Assembly: GCF_018446385.1 (NCBI RefSeq)
Contig: NC_055987.1
Location: forward strand, 8,827,705-8,891,704
Length of the DNA: 64,000 nt
Source of the DNA: Zingiber officinale
Taxonomy: Eukaryota; Streptophyta; Magnoliopsida; Zingiberales; Zingiberaceae
Direction: 5' to 3'
Both the position numbers and the translations under genes were made by a program. Below the pieces are notes generated by a model, which ran no database searches, was not told the origin of the DNA, and saw only the letters and a list, made by a program, of their open reading frames with translations. The stretch's first letter is position 1. The number at the start of each line of letters is the position of its first letter. This document shows, piece after piece, positions 1 through 11,672 of this stretch.

Positions 1-140
1 AAAGTGTGACCAAGGCTTCTAAGAAGCCCAACAAGGTCACTAGGAAGGTATCTAGGGAAGTTATCCCTAGTGAGTACCTAGAGCATCCAAGGAGCACCAA
101 TAGGTGTTGGGTTCCTAGGAGCATCTTCTCTACCCCATAG
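1..140 (+). CDS. gag-like protein, C-terminal 44 residues (partial)
   Basis: The frame starting at base 6 runs to TAG at 138-140. It encodes a basic Lys/Arg/Ser-rich tail with the motif REVIPSEYLEH followed by WVPRS. The gag of the complete element ends the same way at 35417, and the - strand gag at 48423 ends with a similar motif. The first bases of the window differ from the complete copy, either by a small indel or because the edge cuts the frame. Upstream domains are outside the window. The role of this tail is unknown; its conservation among related gag-only elements suggests it belongs to the family protein. Confidence 0.7.
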   Translation, partial: SVTKASKKPNKVTRKVSREVIPSEYLEHPRSTNRCWVPRSIFSTP

Positions 141-2489
141 ATGGGTTAGAGAGTGTCAACTCCGATTAGAAGGGTAGTTAACCTAACTTTGAGGAAATTG
201 ACACTCAAGGAGCATTTTCAAGGTTTTAGTTAACCTTTGAAAATGAAATGGACCTATTGATTACTTCTTGAAAGAGTAACATGTGTCTATTGGTGGAAAA
301 ATTGATTTTATCTTAAAAGGTACAAATTAGAAAAATATAAGAAATACCAAGTTGGGACTTTGGTATTTTCTTAGTGCTACTCTTGTGGAAAAATGAAATA
401 TGCCAACATTTGAGGATATGTTTAATTATTAAGTGGCATAAACAAATCAAGAGAAATAAGAAATGTCAATTTAGGTTTTGGCATTTCTTTGAAGTAGTTA
501 GGGCAATCTAGGTTTAATGTTTTAAATTAAAACAAGTGGTATCGTTTTAAGTTAAAACAAGTGGTATATTTTGAGTTTAGCTAAGTGATTAAGGATATTT
601 AGATAGGTAATCTAGGTATATTTTATTTATGCTAAACATTGCCATGATTGCTTGCCCATCATATGCCATGACATCATGTCTATTTTTGAATTCATTGTTT
701 TATTATGAAAACTCCAAAAATACCATGTCATGACATTCATACATCATGTAGTAATAGGATATTTTCTTTCGAAAAATATTTTCTTTTGATGTATGCCATA
801 ACATAATCATGCATTAAGTTTAATTCCTTGTAATTAAGGACGAATGGCATTTAACAACAATTATTGGCAAGTGACATCCTAGGTGGATGTCTAATATCTC
901 TAGAATGCCTAGATAGATATGCATGATCCCTAGATTAGGGAAAAATCAAAATCCCACATCTCACAAGGACTATAAGGTGACTTGTCCGTGTTTTAGTGTA
1001 CATTAGATATAAGTGAGATGTTAGGAAGATGAACAAAACTCAAGATGTTGATTTAGTGCATTCTTTTGAGCTTTAGGTTCATCAAAACACATAGTTATGT
1101 GTTTTCCCATCATTGGGAAAGCTAATGTACAAGTCATGTGCATTATGCCCAAGGAACATGATGGGATATTGGTTTTTAAAATGTTTTTAAAATGTTTTTG
1201 GAAAACCTTGGTGAAGGCTATCTTTTGATAGTAATCACCATTGAATAGTTAGACACAAACTTGAAGAAAAACACTAAAGTTTTTGCAAGTTTTCGAGTTT
1301 GTGTCAATCTTTGAAAATATGATGTATTTTCATAGAAAGCTATTTTTCCATGATTAAGTATGCCCTAAATAATGTCTACACGAAATTTCATGATTTTTGG
1401 ATTTTTGTAGAATTTTCTAGGGGTTTCTGAAGTTGACTGAAATGGAATTTCAGCAACTATCAGAGCTCCGATCGATCCATGGATCGATTGGAGTGCCCGA
1501 ATCGATCCGTGGATCGATTCAGAAGGCAAGTCTCCCGCGAGCAGAAGCTCGCTGGATCGATCAGCCGATCGATCCAGGTAGTCTGAATCGATCAGTGGAT
1601 CGATTCAGAAAGGTTCAATCGATTGGAACCCAACTCCAATCGATCCAAGTTGCTGATTTTGGCTGGGAAGGCTTGATTTCAGCATCTTTGAACCTCTTTG
1701 AGTCTAGGTAACCATTCCAAACCCCTAAAATACATTTGTATACATACAAAGGGTGTTTTCATGTGAAAACAAGGATGGATTGGTTAAGGAAGGCTTCATT
1801 GAAGTTTAGGTTGAGGTTTGTTTCAAATTTTAAGTATTTGAACCTCAAAACTTCTAAATTTGGGTTTCCTAAAGGTTTAGGGATTCCAAGTCATTGTTGG
1901 TGCAATGACAGAAGTTACCACCATGTCTTTAGGGGGAGGGACTCTTTAAAGACATGAAAATTATTTTTCATGAACCTTGGAAGGTGGTCAACCTTCCGTT
2001 AAGAACATGCTCAAGGTTGAGCGTTTGAACTTTAATGGGGAGTGGATATCCTCATTGTTCAAGTGGCTTCAAGTGGATAATGCTCAAGGATGGGCATTTG
2101 CCTACATTGGGGGAGAATGTAGGGTTAAGGTTAATGAAGGGTATGGGACCTTCATTATCGTGTTGACCACAACGAGTGAAGTTGTGAACAACGATGAGCA
2201 ACTCTTCAGGGGGAGAGTTTTCAACATTGGGGCATTTGTTGATGTGTACCCAAAATTGGGGCATGGGTTGATGTGTGCCAATAGGGGGAGAATGAAAGGA
2301 CCTATGAATGGGTGTAAGTTAGGCTTTCATTACCTAGAGGGAGTGTGCCCTCGTAGGGGGAGAATGAAGAGCTTAATTTATATGTTCATTACCTAGTGGC
2401 ATGAAGATTGAGGCTATAGGATTAGCCTAACTTACATGTGGTATTGTAAGTGTTATTGTGGTATTGTCAAATATAAAAAAGGGGGAGAT
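141..2489 (+). other. noncoding 3' internal region with repeated polypurine tracts (copy A)
   Basis: No long frame is present. The tract aligns by eye with 35418-37749. It contains a cluster of GATCGATC hairpins (1466-1648) and several copies of AGGGGGAG, at 1931, 2208, 2283 and 2355, before the final polypurine tract at about 2475-2489 that abuts the LTR. Multiple polypurine tracts before the 3' LTR are a known trait of Sirevirus (Ty1/copia) elements. Short open frames here are incidental. Confidence 0.7.
1466..1648. repeat. GATCGATC hairpin cluster, internal region of copy A
   Basis: Four short hairpins and two half-sites are spaced 15-40 bases apart. Each full unit is an arm ending in ATCGATC, a 4-base loop, and the complementary arm GATCGAT. 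Outer bases vary but still pair, for example GAATCGATC with GATCGATTC. The equivalent cluster in the complete element is at 36757-36938. Confidence 0.85.
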
Positions 2490-2621
2490 TGTTGGTGCAA
2501 CATCCCAATGTTGACCTGGGTGACCAAGCCGAGTCTTGGTTTGAGTTTAGATGTTTGACAATAAGAAATTGATTGAAGAAGAGTCAGTAGGTCAAGGTTG
2601 ACCGGATACTGACAGGGAAGT

Positions 2622-2890
2622 CCCGGTGAGTGAAGCCGAAGGAAAACCCTAGTGAGTGAAGCTAGGTGAAAGTCCCGGTGAGTGAAACCGGTGAAACCCT
2701 AGTGAGTGAAGCTAGGTGAAAGTCCCGTGAGTGAAGCCATGGAAAACCCCAGTGAGTGAAGCTAGGTGAAAGTCCGGTGAGTGAAACCCGGTGAAAACCC
2801 TAGTGAGTGAAGCTGGTGAAAGTCCCGTGAGTGAAGTCGAAGGAAAACCCTAGTGAGTGAAGCTAGGTGAAAGTCCCGTGAGTGAAGCCG
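2622..2890 (+). repeat. GTGAGTGAAG stem-loop array
   Basis: About ten units carry the constant core GTGAGTGAAG, or GTGAGTGAAA. Flanks alternate in matched pairs: CCTA before the core goes with CTAGG after it, and CCGG goes with CCGG. In the related LTRs (32181-32345, 37978-38140) the pairs are CCTAG with CTAGG and CCTGG with CCAGG. Some units are imperfect. Confidence 0.7.
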
Positions 2891-3204
2891 GGCAGGGAAA
2901 ATCCGGATGGATCAAGGATGATCGGACATCCGGTGTTGGGAAGTCCAAGTAGTCAAAGGGATTGATCGATACTTGGCACGAGGAAATCTGAGATAGGTCG
3001 AAAGGGATCGACCGGACATCGATGGAAGTCCGTAGGTCGAGGAGTGACCGGATACTGGCATGAATAGAAAAGTCTAAGTGGGTCAAAGGGATTGACCAGA
3101 CACTTGGTGGGAAGTCCTAGCAGGTCAAAGGAGTGACCAGATGCTAGGCATGATGTACCAACAGGTCAAGGTTGACCGGATGTTGGTTTGAGAGGCTTGG
3201 AAGT

Positions 3205-3482
3205 GTTGGATCGATCAGTGGATCGATCCAGGAGCTGGATCGATCAGTGGATCGATCCAGGCCTTTCCTAGCGAACAGAGAGCCTCTGGATCGATTCGTG
3301 GATCGATCCAGATGTCCAAATCGATCAGTGGATCGATTGGGACGCGGCTGCTTTGCGCGATAAGCGCTGGATCGATCCGTGGATCGATCCAGGCGCTTTT
3401 CCAGAGCACAGAGGCGCTCTGGATCGATCCGTGGATCGATCCAAAGCCTCCCCGATCGATTGGGAATATTCGAATCGATCGA
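3205..3482. repeat. GATCGATC tetraloop hairpin array in LTR of copy A
   Basis: Six full hairpins and at least one half-site are present. Most have arms CTGGATCGATC and GATCGATCCAG; one has AATCGATC and GATCGATT. Loops are AGTG or CGTG. The units are separated by unrelated 10-45-base spacers. The motif contains no stop codon in any frame, so it produces open frames on both strands that are not genes. Confidence 0.9.
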
Positions 3483-4141
3483 GATCCGACCGTTGCGTCG
3501 TATTTGAGCTGCAGGCGTGCGTTGGCTGCAGCATCTCTTCTCCGATTCACTCCAGATTTCTCGCCAGCTCCTCCACAGCACTCACAAAGCTCAGATCGCC
3601 AGTTCTTGAAGGATCTTGGAAGTTTTCCAAGTCAAGAGGCGGATCAAAGCCAAGAAGAGAAGCTAGGGTTAGGGTTTATACTCATTGTAAGCTTGTAAGC
3701 TTGTATTTCTTGTATCCTTTCCCTCTCTTCTTGTATTGAGTCTTGTAGGGCTTCTCCGCCCTTGGTAGTTACCATAAAGGAGAGTTTTATTTAGTGGAGG
3801 GTGTGTGTGTTGGTGTGGATCCTTGGATTAGTCACCTCTTGTGAGGTGGATACCAAGTAAACCAACCGTGTTAGCGTTGTGTGATTGTTTCTTTGTATTT
3901 CCGCTGCACATCTTTGAAGGAACAAGCAACGCCGAGCAACGAGCGAACGCGACGAGCTATTCACCCCCCCCTCTAGCTACTTTTGGTCCTAACAGTTTCA
4001 ACAAGAAAAAAAAAAGGCAAAACTAAACTAAATGATTTAAAGTCTGGCAGATAATTTTTAACAATTGTTTGTGCTCTCAAGTGTATAACTTCTGTTTTCT
4101 ACATTTTTTGGAAGAGCTTTCATACTAGCAATTTATTGCAG

Positions 4142-7100
4142 GTCCATTCTCATGTAGATATATATAATTTTACTGATAATTCATGGGGAGGAAGATTTGA
4201 CATATCCAAAGAAATGGCTCATTCTCATCTAGGAATGGCAACGGATGGGAGATACATCTATGTTGTGACTGGACAATATGGTCCTCAATGTAGAGGTCCT
4301 ACTGCTCGTAATTTTGTGCTGGATACAGAGAAAAAAGAGTGGCATGATCTGCCACCCTTGCTAGTACCTAGGTGAGTCCTTTAGAGATAGTTTCAAAGAG
4401 CGAAATATTTATATAAATTGCATGAGCATTTGGAATTCAGGTTGAGATGAGTCCTTTTCTAAGTCTCTACAATTTTTATTTTTCAAAAGTTGTTAAGGTT
4501 TTCCTAATATTATAATATCCCATTGATCTTCATGCATTCAGCTAAAATCTTGAGATGTTTTCGTATTTTCTCTTAAAATGTTCAATTTTTTCAGTATTGG
4601 TTAACATAAAAAATACTTCTAAGTCCCATGAATTAATATCATTTCAGGATGGACCATAATAACACCACCTTTGATGGTGTTTTCTTCTGTTCAAAACATG
4701 GTTTTATGCTTTATTATAAGAAAAGCTTTAACAGTAGCATCTGTAGGTATGCTCCAGCTACCCATCTCTGGAGAGGCAGACTCCATGTCATGGGTGGAAG
4801 CAAGGAGGATCATCACGAACCTGGATTAGAACACTGGAGTCTTGTTGTGAAAGATGGGAGGACCTTGGAGAAAGAATGGCGGGGTGAAATCCCTATACCT
4901 TGTGGTGGTCCCCACAGGTTTGTGGGCCATTTATCTAAAGTTAGTACCTAAATTTGTTTAAAAAATTTAGCTTTCTCCTATATAACATATCCTGTTTTGT
5001 CGCTGTGGTGGAATTTATACTTTAGAAGTTCCACTTGACTTTCAATTTCGTGATCACCATCCTGGTATAGCCAAACAATATCTTTATTTTCATGTGCCTT
5101 TTATTTTCTACATAAGCAATTCATCCTTTACTGATATGTTCACGTGTTGCAATCAGATTCGTATCTTTTTTCTACTAATTTGAGATTTAGCTGAGAGGAA
5201 GATATGCATTTTTTACTTAATTTATAAGATCAACATTGCAAGCAGCAACATAACTTGTAAGCATTGCCAATAAACACTGCAAGGATAATGTAACTTGTAA
5301 ACATTAGAAAGGAGAACCATGCATTTAACCCTAAACACTGCTGTTTCTTCATGGTCCAAAGATTTGGAAGAAACTCTTGCAGAAGAGAACTAATAAATTA
5401 GAAAAATGAAATTGATCATCATGTCAGACAAAATGCTCCTCTATGAGACCATCCTTTTGTATATAGTATATCAGATACATATTGTGCAAGATAGAAGCAT
5501 GAGGAATTGTTTTCCATGTGTTTTTCAAGGTTCACTTTGTATTTTAGTTGTTTATATTGTTCAAATCAAACTATTTCTTGTACTTGAAAATGCGGATCGC
5601 ATGAATCATATTCAACTGCATACTGTAAAAAAAAGAAAAAAAGGGCAGCCCGGTGCACAAAGCTCCCATCATGCGGGGTCCCGGGGAAGGATCCATTGTA
5701 CGCAGTCTTATCCTGCTTTTTGCAAGAGGCTGTTTACAGGATTCGAACCTGTGGTCACATGGCAACAACTTTACTGTTGCGCCAAGGCTCCCCTTCATTC
5801 AACTGCATTCTGTAGCTATCCAATTATCAGGTGATTGAATATGGTTTGTTTCCCCTTATGACAGTGACAACTAGTTCTTGTAGTAACATGACCATACTCC
5901 ATGCAGTTAGAGCTACCCTTTCAATTATTTGTTTTCTCAATTATCACATCATTGACCATTATTCTCAAATATATGCCTGAGACTTGTGGTTTCCAAGAAT
6001 CTCAGATCAAGTCAAACTTTAAGACATTGATTAGAAATTCTGTTCTGCAGTTACGTTATTATCAATACAGTGAAACAAACCTCCATCTAACCTAACCTTT
6101 TTTTTTTCTACCAGGGCTTGTGTTGTTGCCAATGATCAGCTTATTGTCATTGGTGGTCAAGAGGGTGATTTTATGGCCAAACCTGGATCACCAATTTTCA
6201 AGTGTGTCCGAAGAAGTGAGGTTAGATATCATTCTTATGTCAATACCTCAAAAAATTCATCATAAACTGTTAGTTGGTTTCAATAGGAGATGCAACATGA
6301 GTGTGGACCTAAGTGTGTGACACGGTTTATGGATATTTCTAAATAAATTTTACGCAATCTGATAGGAACCAAGTTCCAAATGTGGACCAAGTGCTGGATC
6401 ATGGGCGAAACATGTTGGATCATGAGGGAAATAAGCCCAAAACATTTCTTGTATATTCCAGGAGGGATAAAATAAAAAGGGGTATGAACAGAATTAATAT
6501 ACAGTGGCAATTTATGTTTTAGAGTCAGTTATATCTTTGTGACAGTTAGGTTAGCATGTTTTAGGGTATGTGTGGTTATAAGTTTGTGGGAAGTTAGAGG
6601 GGATGGGATCTAAGTATTATTGTGAGAAGAAAGCATTGGCTTTGGGCTGATGGAGAGAGTTTTCTTTACCAGATTTTTTGTGTTAACCTTAATACAATTC
6701 TATGTTTTATGTGTTCCTCCATTCTTAATTTTGGGTTCCTAATATTGGTTCAACTTGCTGGATGTAAGAGGGGTTGTATGCTTAGAAGGAATACCAAAGA
6801 TGTCAGATAGGGTAAATGTTTTGGAAGAGAGGATGGGGACGCAAGAAGGAAGTATGGAAGAAATCAAAGGTATTATGCAACAATTTTTGTCTGAAGTACA
6901 ACAACATGGTTCTCTTTTACAAGAGATTAGCAAGCAATTAGGAATTAGAGTTGCAGCCACACCATTGAAGGGGGCATCCATTTCTATTGATCAGTCATCT
7001 CAATCTGAGCTTCAAGAACATCAAAGTGATCAATTGGAGGAGTACAAGATGTGTTAAGAAAGTGGAATTACCAATGTTTAATGGTTGAGATCCAATAGTG

Positions 7101-10051
7101 TGCATTACTAGGGTTGAGATTTATTTTGAAGTCCAGAATACTTCTGACGAAGTTATGGTCAAGTTGGCACATGTAAGTATGAAAGACACTATAATTCATT
7201 GGTTTAATCTTCTTAAGGAGACCGAAGTTAATATAACTTGGAAAAATTTAAACGCACTCTCATAGCTCGTTATGGAAGATGTAGACATGAGAATCCTTTT
7301 GAAGAATTGGCAGCATTAAAATATAATGGAAATGTAGAAGAATTTATTGAAGCTTTTGAGTTGATTTCTTTAGTTCCGTATTTTTCACAAGAGCAATATA
7401 TTGGCTATTTCATGAGTGGATTACTACCTCATATCAGAAGAAGAGTTCGAATGTTGAATTCACTGTCTAGAAGGCAGTTAGTGCGTATGGCAAAGGATGT
7501 TGAAGTGGAATTGCTAGAGGAAGGGGTGATCCCACAAAAGACATTAGGGAAGTAGAAGTTATGGGGCAATTTCAGCCAAGGTAGCTCTGGTTTGGGCCAT
7601 TTTCGACCATATACAAGGCCTAATTCGATTTAGAAGAAATTGGGTCAGTCTTTCCAAATGGACAGAACAAATACAACAACAGGACGAGGTTCTAACAAAA
7701 TTCACGACTCTAAGAAAGCTATTAGAGAGTACGGTGTACAAGCATATCTACTCAATGGATTGGAGGTAGCACTAGAAGATGATGTGGAATCATAATATGT
7801 GATTGCTAGTAGAGACATTGTTCATAATGGTGAAGTGATTCGTCAATGGCTAGTCAAATGGAAGGGCAAGAACATGATTGACATAATGTGGGTGGATGAT
7901 TTCACTCTTAGAACTCAATTTTCTTATCTTAGCCTTGAGGACAAGGCTAGAGCTGCAGTAGGTGGTAATGATAGGAACCAAGTTCCAAATGTGGTATAAG
8001 TGTTGGATGATGGGTGGGAAACAAGCCCAAAACATGACTTGTATATTTCAGGAGAGAAACAAAAAGGGACTTGAACAGAATTAATATATAGTGGCAGTTT
8101 ATATTTTAAAGTCAGTTATATCTTTGTGGCAGTTATGTTAGCATGTTTTAGAGTATGTGTGGTTATAAGTTGGTGGGAAGTTAAGAGGGGAGGGGATCTA
8201 AGTATTATTGTGAGAAGAAAGCATTGGCTTTGACGAAAGCATTGACTTTCAGCTGGCGGAGAGAGTTTTTTTTACTAGATTGTTTATGTTAACCTTAATA
8301 CAATTCTGTGTTTTATGTGTTCCTCCATTCTGAATTTTGGGTTCCTAACACAATCAATAGAAATGTAGAGTGCCCATTTAAAGTGTCAATGTATCAGAGC
8401 ATTAAAGATTATAGAATCATGTAATATAATTCTTGGTTCTTTGATTTTATAAGTTTTGATGGACTGTGTTCAAAATCATACCTAAATGCTGGCCTTGAAT
8501 TTACTGACATGATATTCGCATTGCAACACTTATATTATGGTGTTTTATATTTACTTCATAGTGGCTTCTTTCTTAACTCTGATTTAGTTTAGCATTCATA
8601 TTTCCATAGTCCTCAAATTTCATTTGTGTTTATCCAGGTTGTGTACAGCGATGTCTACATGCTTGATAATGTAATGAAATGGAAGGAACTTCTGCCCATG
8701 CCGAAACCAGATTCTCATATAGAATTTGCATGGGTTAACATTAACAGTTCAATTATAATTGTTGGAGGCACAACAGAAAAGTATCCTATAACCAAAAAGA
8801 TGGTGCCAGTTGGAGAAGTGTTTCAGTTCAATTTGGATAAATTGGTAGAAATCCTTTTCCTTTACATAGAAATTAATTTTTTGGAGCATCATAGTATCCG
8901 CATTGTCAATGTTATCCTTTTTTTTTAGTTAGTGGTATCTATTTGATGAATACTGACTCTCTAGTCTCCTGATCATTTTTTTTTATTTCTGTATTCATTG
9001 CATGGGAAGAAATCCTTTTTTTTAGTTAGTGGTATCTATTTGATGAATACTGACTCTCTAGTCTCCTGATCATTTTTTTTTATTTCTGTATTCATTGCAT
9101 GGGAAGAAATCCTTCTTTGAAAAGAATGCAAGAGAGTGTGTCGGACAACTTGATACACTTTTCTATTAATTGTTGATCCATCTAGGACTAACCTGAACCC
9201 CGAGATTCTAGGAAGACTTGATTTTACCAACCACTTCGTATACCACCTGATATTTATCCTACTTTCTCTTTTATGTTGTTGGATCTATATTCAATTGGTA
9301 TTTAAATTCATCTGTGGGCTGATGTTGCTCTTTCTGACACAAATACATTATATTGGTTTTAGATTCATCTTTTAATGACTTGTCTCCTCTCACACAAACC
9401 TGGGAAGTGTGCATCCTAGAAGTAACACTCTTTAACACATGAAGAATCCTATGGCCAGTAAGATCAGCATGATTTGTTTTCTTAAACTCGGGCAATCTTT
9501 ATCTAAGTTGAATCAGCATGCCTCACGCATGCTCACATATATATAGATCCTCAAGGTTTTTGACCCTTCGCTCATTGTGTCCAGACCCAGAGCTAATCTT
9601 CCTATAATGAGTAGGGTGAGCAAAGCCATCCATCTTGACTGCATCTGGTTCGAGAGAGGAAGTACCAGTTTGAGAAGTCGAGGACTAAAAATTAAAAAGA
9701 GAACAATCTAAAGGAAGAAGATGCAGAGGAACTGGAGTAAAATATGAAAATGTTTGTAAATTTGGAAATCCAGAAAAGATGATTCATTTTAACACTTAGT
9801 TTGTAGCAAGCGTTGTACATAGTAACTTATATTTGTTGGGATTAAGCATTTCTGATCATCAAGTTTCTCTCTTCTTAAATATGCAGGAATGGTCAGTGTT
9901 GGGAAGGATGCCTTTCCGCATCAAGACCACCTTGGTCGGCTACTGGAATGGCTAGCTTTATTTCACATCTGGCCAGCGAGACAAGGGTCCAAATAATCCT
10001 GCTCCCAAAAAGGTTGTTGGGTGCATGTGGAGAACTAAACTGCATCTATAG
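4142..10051 (+). CDS. Kelch-repeat protein (At3g27220-like), 3' exons, with premature stop
   Basis: Five exons fit GT-AG junctions with matching phases: 4142-4371, 4747-4917, 6115-6220, 8638-8844 and 9887-10051. The translation shows kelch-type blades with paired glycines (HVMGG, VIGGQEGD, IIVGG) and resembles the plant galactose-oxidase/kelch family that includes Arabidopsis At3g27220. Those proteins have an N-terminal membrane anchor; here the N-terminal exons are missing, either left of the window or lost behind the retrotransposon at 1-3994. In the last exon an in-frame TAG at 9953-9955 replaces what is normally a Trp codon (GWL context). The frame then continues, still recognisable, for 31 codons to the expected TAG at 10049-10051. 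The allele may therefore lack its last 32 residues or be decaying. The molecular function of this family is poorly defined. Confidence 0.8.
5628..5797 (-). mobile_element. Au-type SINE in kelch intron
   Basis: On the - strand this is a tRNA-derived short element. It starts with GGGGAGCCTTGGCGCAAC, has an internal Pol III B box GGTTCGAATCC, and ends GGGCTGCCC followed by a T-rich tail. These features match the Au SINE family, which is widespread in flowering plants. A 17-bp target duplication flanks it (5611-5627 and 5798-5814, one mismatch). It lies antisense in the intron between the second and third visible kelch exons. It is not a tRNA gene, because it has no cloverleaf acceptor stem. Confidence 0.9.
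6360..6744 (+). repeat. 5' LTR of the deleted gypsy element
   Basis: Direct repeat of 7969-8350 with scattered substitutions and a short indel. It starts TGATAGGAACC and ends TCCTAATA, where the other copy has TCCTAACA. Confidence 0.85.
6800..7557 (+). pseudogene. gypsy gag remnant
   Basis: An ATG at 6800 opens a short coiled-coil-like N-terminal segment (MSDRVNVLEER) that closes at 7057. After frame changes the Ty3/gypsy gag core follows, with recognisable motifs such as HWFNLL and FEELAALKYNGNVEEFIEAF, up to about 7555. The core lies in more than one frame and contains stops, so no full gag is made. A CCHC knuckle is not visible. Confidence 0.75.
7740..7968 (+). pseudogene. chromodomain-like end of gypsy pol
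   Basis: The frame around 7799-7968 encodes RQWLVKWKGK followed by MWVDDFTLRTQFSYLSLEDK. This is the typical end of a chromovirus integrase (chromodomain with the W-x-x-x form, then an LEDK tail). It joins almost directly to the gag remnant, showing that the middle of pol was deleted. A stop codon lies just upstream of it. Confidence 0.7.
7969..8350 (+). repeat. 3' LTR of the deleted gypsy element
   Basis: Direct repeat of 6360-6744. It ends GGTTCCTAACA and is followed by the target duplication CAATC. Confidence 0.85.
8914..9110 (+). repeat. About 98-bp tandem duplication in kelch intron
   Basis: Two adjacent and almost identical copies start at ATCCTTTTTTTT (8914 and 9011) and end at GCATGGGAAG. 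They lie just after the donor site of exon 8638-8844. The only clear difference is the length of a T run. Confidence 0.85.
9111..9886. other. Remainder of last kelch intron
   Basis: There is no gene that I recognise. A 74-codon frame on the - strand (9271-9495) has no family resemblance I can name. The intron ends with a normal pyrimidine-rich acceptor at 9885-9886. Confidence 0.5.
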
Positions 10052-11586
10052 CTTCTCTCGGTTCTGATAGCAGATGAGATTTTCTTTTTGATGTTCAGGC
10101 CGTGTAGGTTAACCTTCTGATCATTCTTGGCTCAAATATAGGATCTATTTATGTGTTAGATCAACCTTCTGATTATTCTTTGGTTGGTTTCTTTTGTTTT
10201 GAGAAGCGATCAGAATGCTCGTCATTCGACTCTGATCAATTTCGGATGTGGTTTAGTGGATGTATTCATTTGCAAGTCACAAAAGATTCAAACGTTTGGC
10301 TGATGGTTTAGTCCAGAATCAACGATTATGCTCATTGAGTCTAGCATTGCCATGCCAATGATGGTTAAGTGGAAATCATTTAAATTTGATTCATCTTGAG
10401 TTTTAAGATTATGAAAATGTACTTCATATTTTTACAAACTTTTACCATTGTATCCCTTACATATTAGTTGTTTTAATTTATCTAACATTGTTATGAAAAT
10501 GTATTATATGTTAATAATTAAGGGGTAAAACTGATGTTTGGAAAGTGTTGGGAGATAATTTGGTGGTTTTGCCAACTATAGTGACCAAAGTTTTTTTATA
10601 TTTGATTTTTATAATTTTTATATTTAAATTATATCTCTTGACCAAAGTTATTCCTTTTGTCTTTATATTCTTATAATTTTTATATTTATTTTAAAATTTT
10701 ATTTTACTATTTCATGGGGATTTGATTTTTAAAATTTATAATTGGTTTATTATAATTTTTTAATTCATTCTTAAAAATTATTTTATTGGCATCCATCAAT
10801 ATCCTCTATTTTTTTAAAAAAAATTATAAATTCCTTTCAACATATTACACAAGCGCCTCATGTCACGAAAATGTTTTATTTTACTCATTTATCCTTTGAT
10901 TTTTAACTTTATTTGATATTCATTCTTAAGTCTAATTTTTAATTTATCCTTAAAATATTTCATTTTTTAAAATTTTATTTTAGAAATTTCACACTACCCT
11001 CTTAATTTTATAGTTTTCAAGTGTTATCTTAAGAAATTTTTTTTATCGATAATTAAGATAAATTTAGGAGTGCTGAGTGGTTAATTGTGAAAATGTTTTG
11101 ACTATTGCACCACAGTTAAGGTTATATTTTTTTAGTTAGCATAGATATGATAAATTTAGAATTCATTAGTCTAATGTTCTTAGGTTATTTATTTATTTAT
11201 TTATTATCCTCGTAGCGTAGCATAGATGAGGGTATATGATTTCGTGACCAAAAGATCCAGGATTTGATCCTCAAAGTATCATTACTTAGGATTAACGTTT
11301 CGGCTATACGCTTTCAGTTGTATATCTATATTTATCTTCCTCTATATTCGTAAAATCGATTCTAGGGGTCGTTGATGTGATGATTTCATATTTTTTCAGG
11401 TTAATTATTTATTAAAAAAATTATCGATTAATTAGTCAAAATTAAAAATTAATTATTAAATGAATGTAGTGGATTTATATTTTTAAAAAATAATTATTAA
11501 ATACTTTAAAAATTTTTTTAAAAATACCCTTATCATTACATCATTGGTTCGGGCTACATCTTTTGCTTAGACATTAGGCAAGTTGC

Positions 11587-11672
<86 letters not shown>

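Larger units (their letters stand above)
1..3994 (+). mobile_element. 3' part of gag-only LTR retrotransposon, copy A
   Basis: This is the right-hand part of an element whose left end lies outside the window. It has the end of a gag frame (to 140), a 2.3-kb noncoding tract, a polypurine tract and a complete 3' LTR (2490-3994). The same order and closely similar sequence recur in the complete element at 31955-39226, which identifies the family. No reverse transcriptase or integrase reading frame is present between gag and the LTR. The copy ends in CA followed by GTTTC, the presumed target duplication; the matching left copy cannot be seen. It lies just upstream of the first visible kelch exon, so it probably sits in an intron of that gene, or has cut off its 5' part. 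Confidence 0.85.
2490..3994 (+). repeat. 3' LTR of copy A (1505 bp)
   Basis: The LTR starts TGTTGGTGCA directly after the polypurine tract and ends CCTAACA. It shares layout and much sequence with the LTRs at 31955-33441 and 37750-39226. From left to right it holds an array built on GTGAGTGAAG (about 2622-2890), larger GGTCA...TGACC hairpins (about 2890-3186), a GATCGATC hairpin array (3205-3482), and a region with the TTGTAT-rich tail typical of an R/U5 border. It differs from the other copies at many positions, so it is an older insertion than 31955-39226. Confidence 0.9.
6360..8350 (+). mobile_element. Internally deleted Ty3/gypsy element (gag plus chromodomain tail)
   Basis: A 1991-bp element lies in the intron between kelch exons 6115-6220 and 8638-8844. 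Its 5-bp target duplication CAATC is seen at 6355-6359 and 8351-8355. The two LTRs (6360-6744 and 7969-8350) begin TGATAGGAACC and the right one ends GGTTCCTAACA. Inside is a gag fragment followed directly by the end of a chromodomain. Protease, reverse transcriptase, RNase H and nearly all of integrase are missing. It is non-autonomous and inserted in the same direction as the host gene. Confidence 0.9.

Noticed and set aside
3144..3581. Open frames of 110-145 codons on both strands
   Set aside because: They are products of the stop-free GATCGATC words; the peptides are repeats in every frame and match no domain.
5653..5797. A tRNA gene on the - strand because of GGTTCGAATCC
   Set aside because: The segment has Au SINE ends, a T-rich tail and a 17-bp target duplication, and lacks a tRNA acceptor stem.
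9271..9495. A - strand gene in the kelch intron
   Set aside because: The frame has no family resemblance and sits in an ordinary intron; I could not support it.
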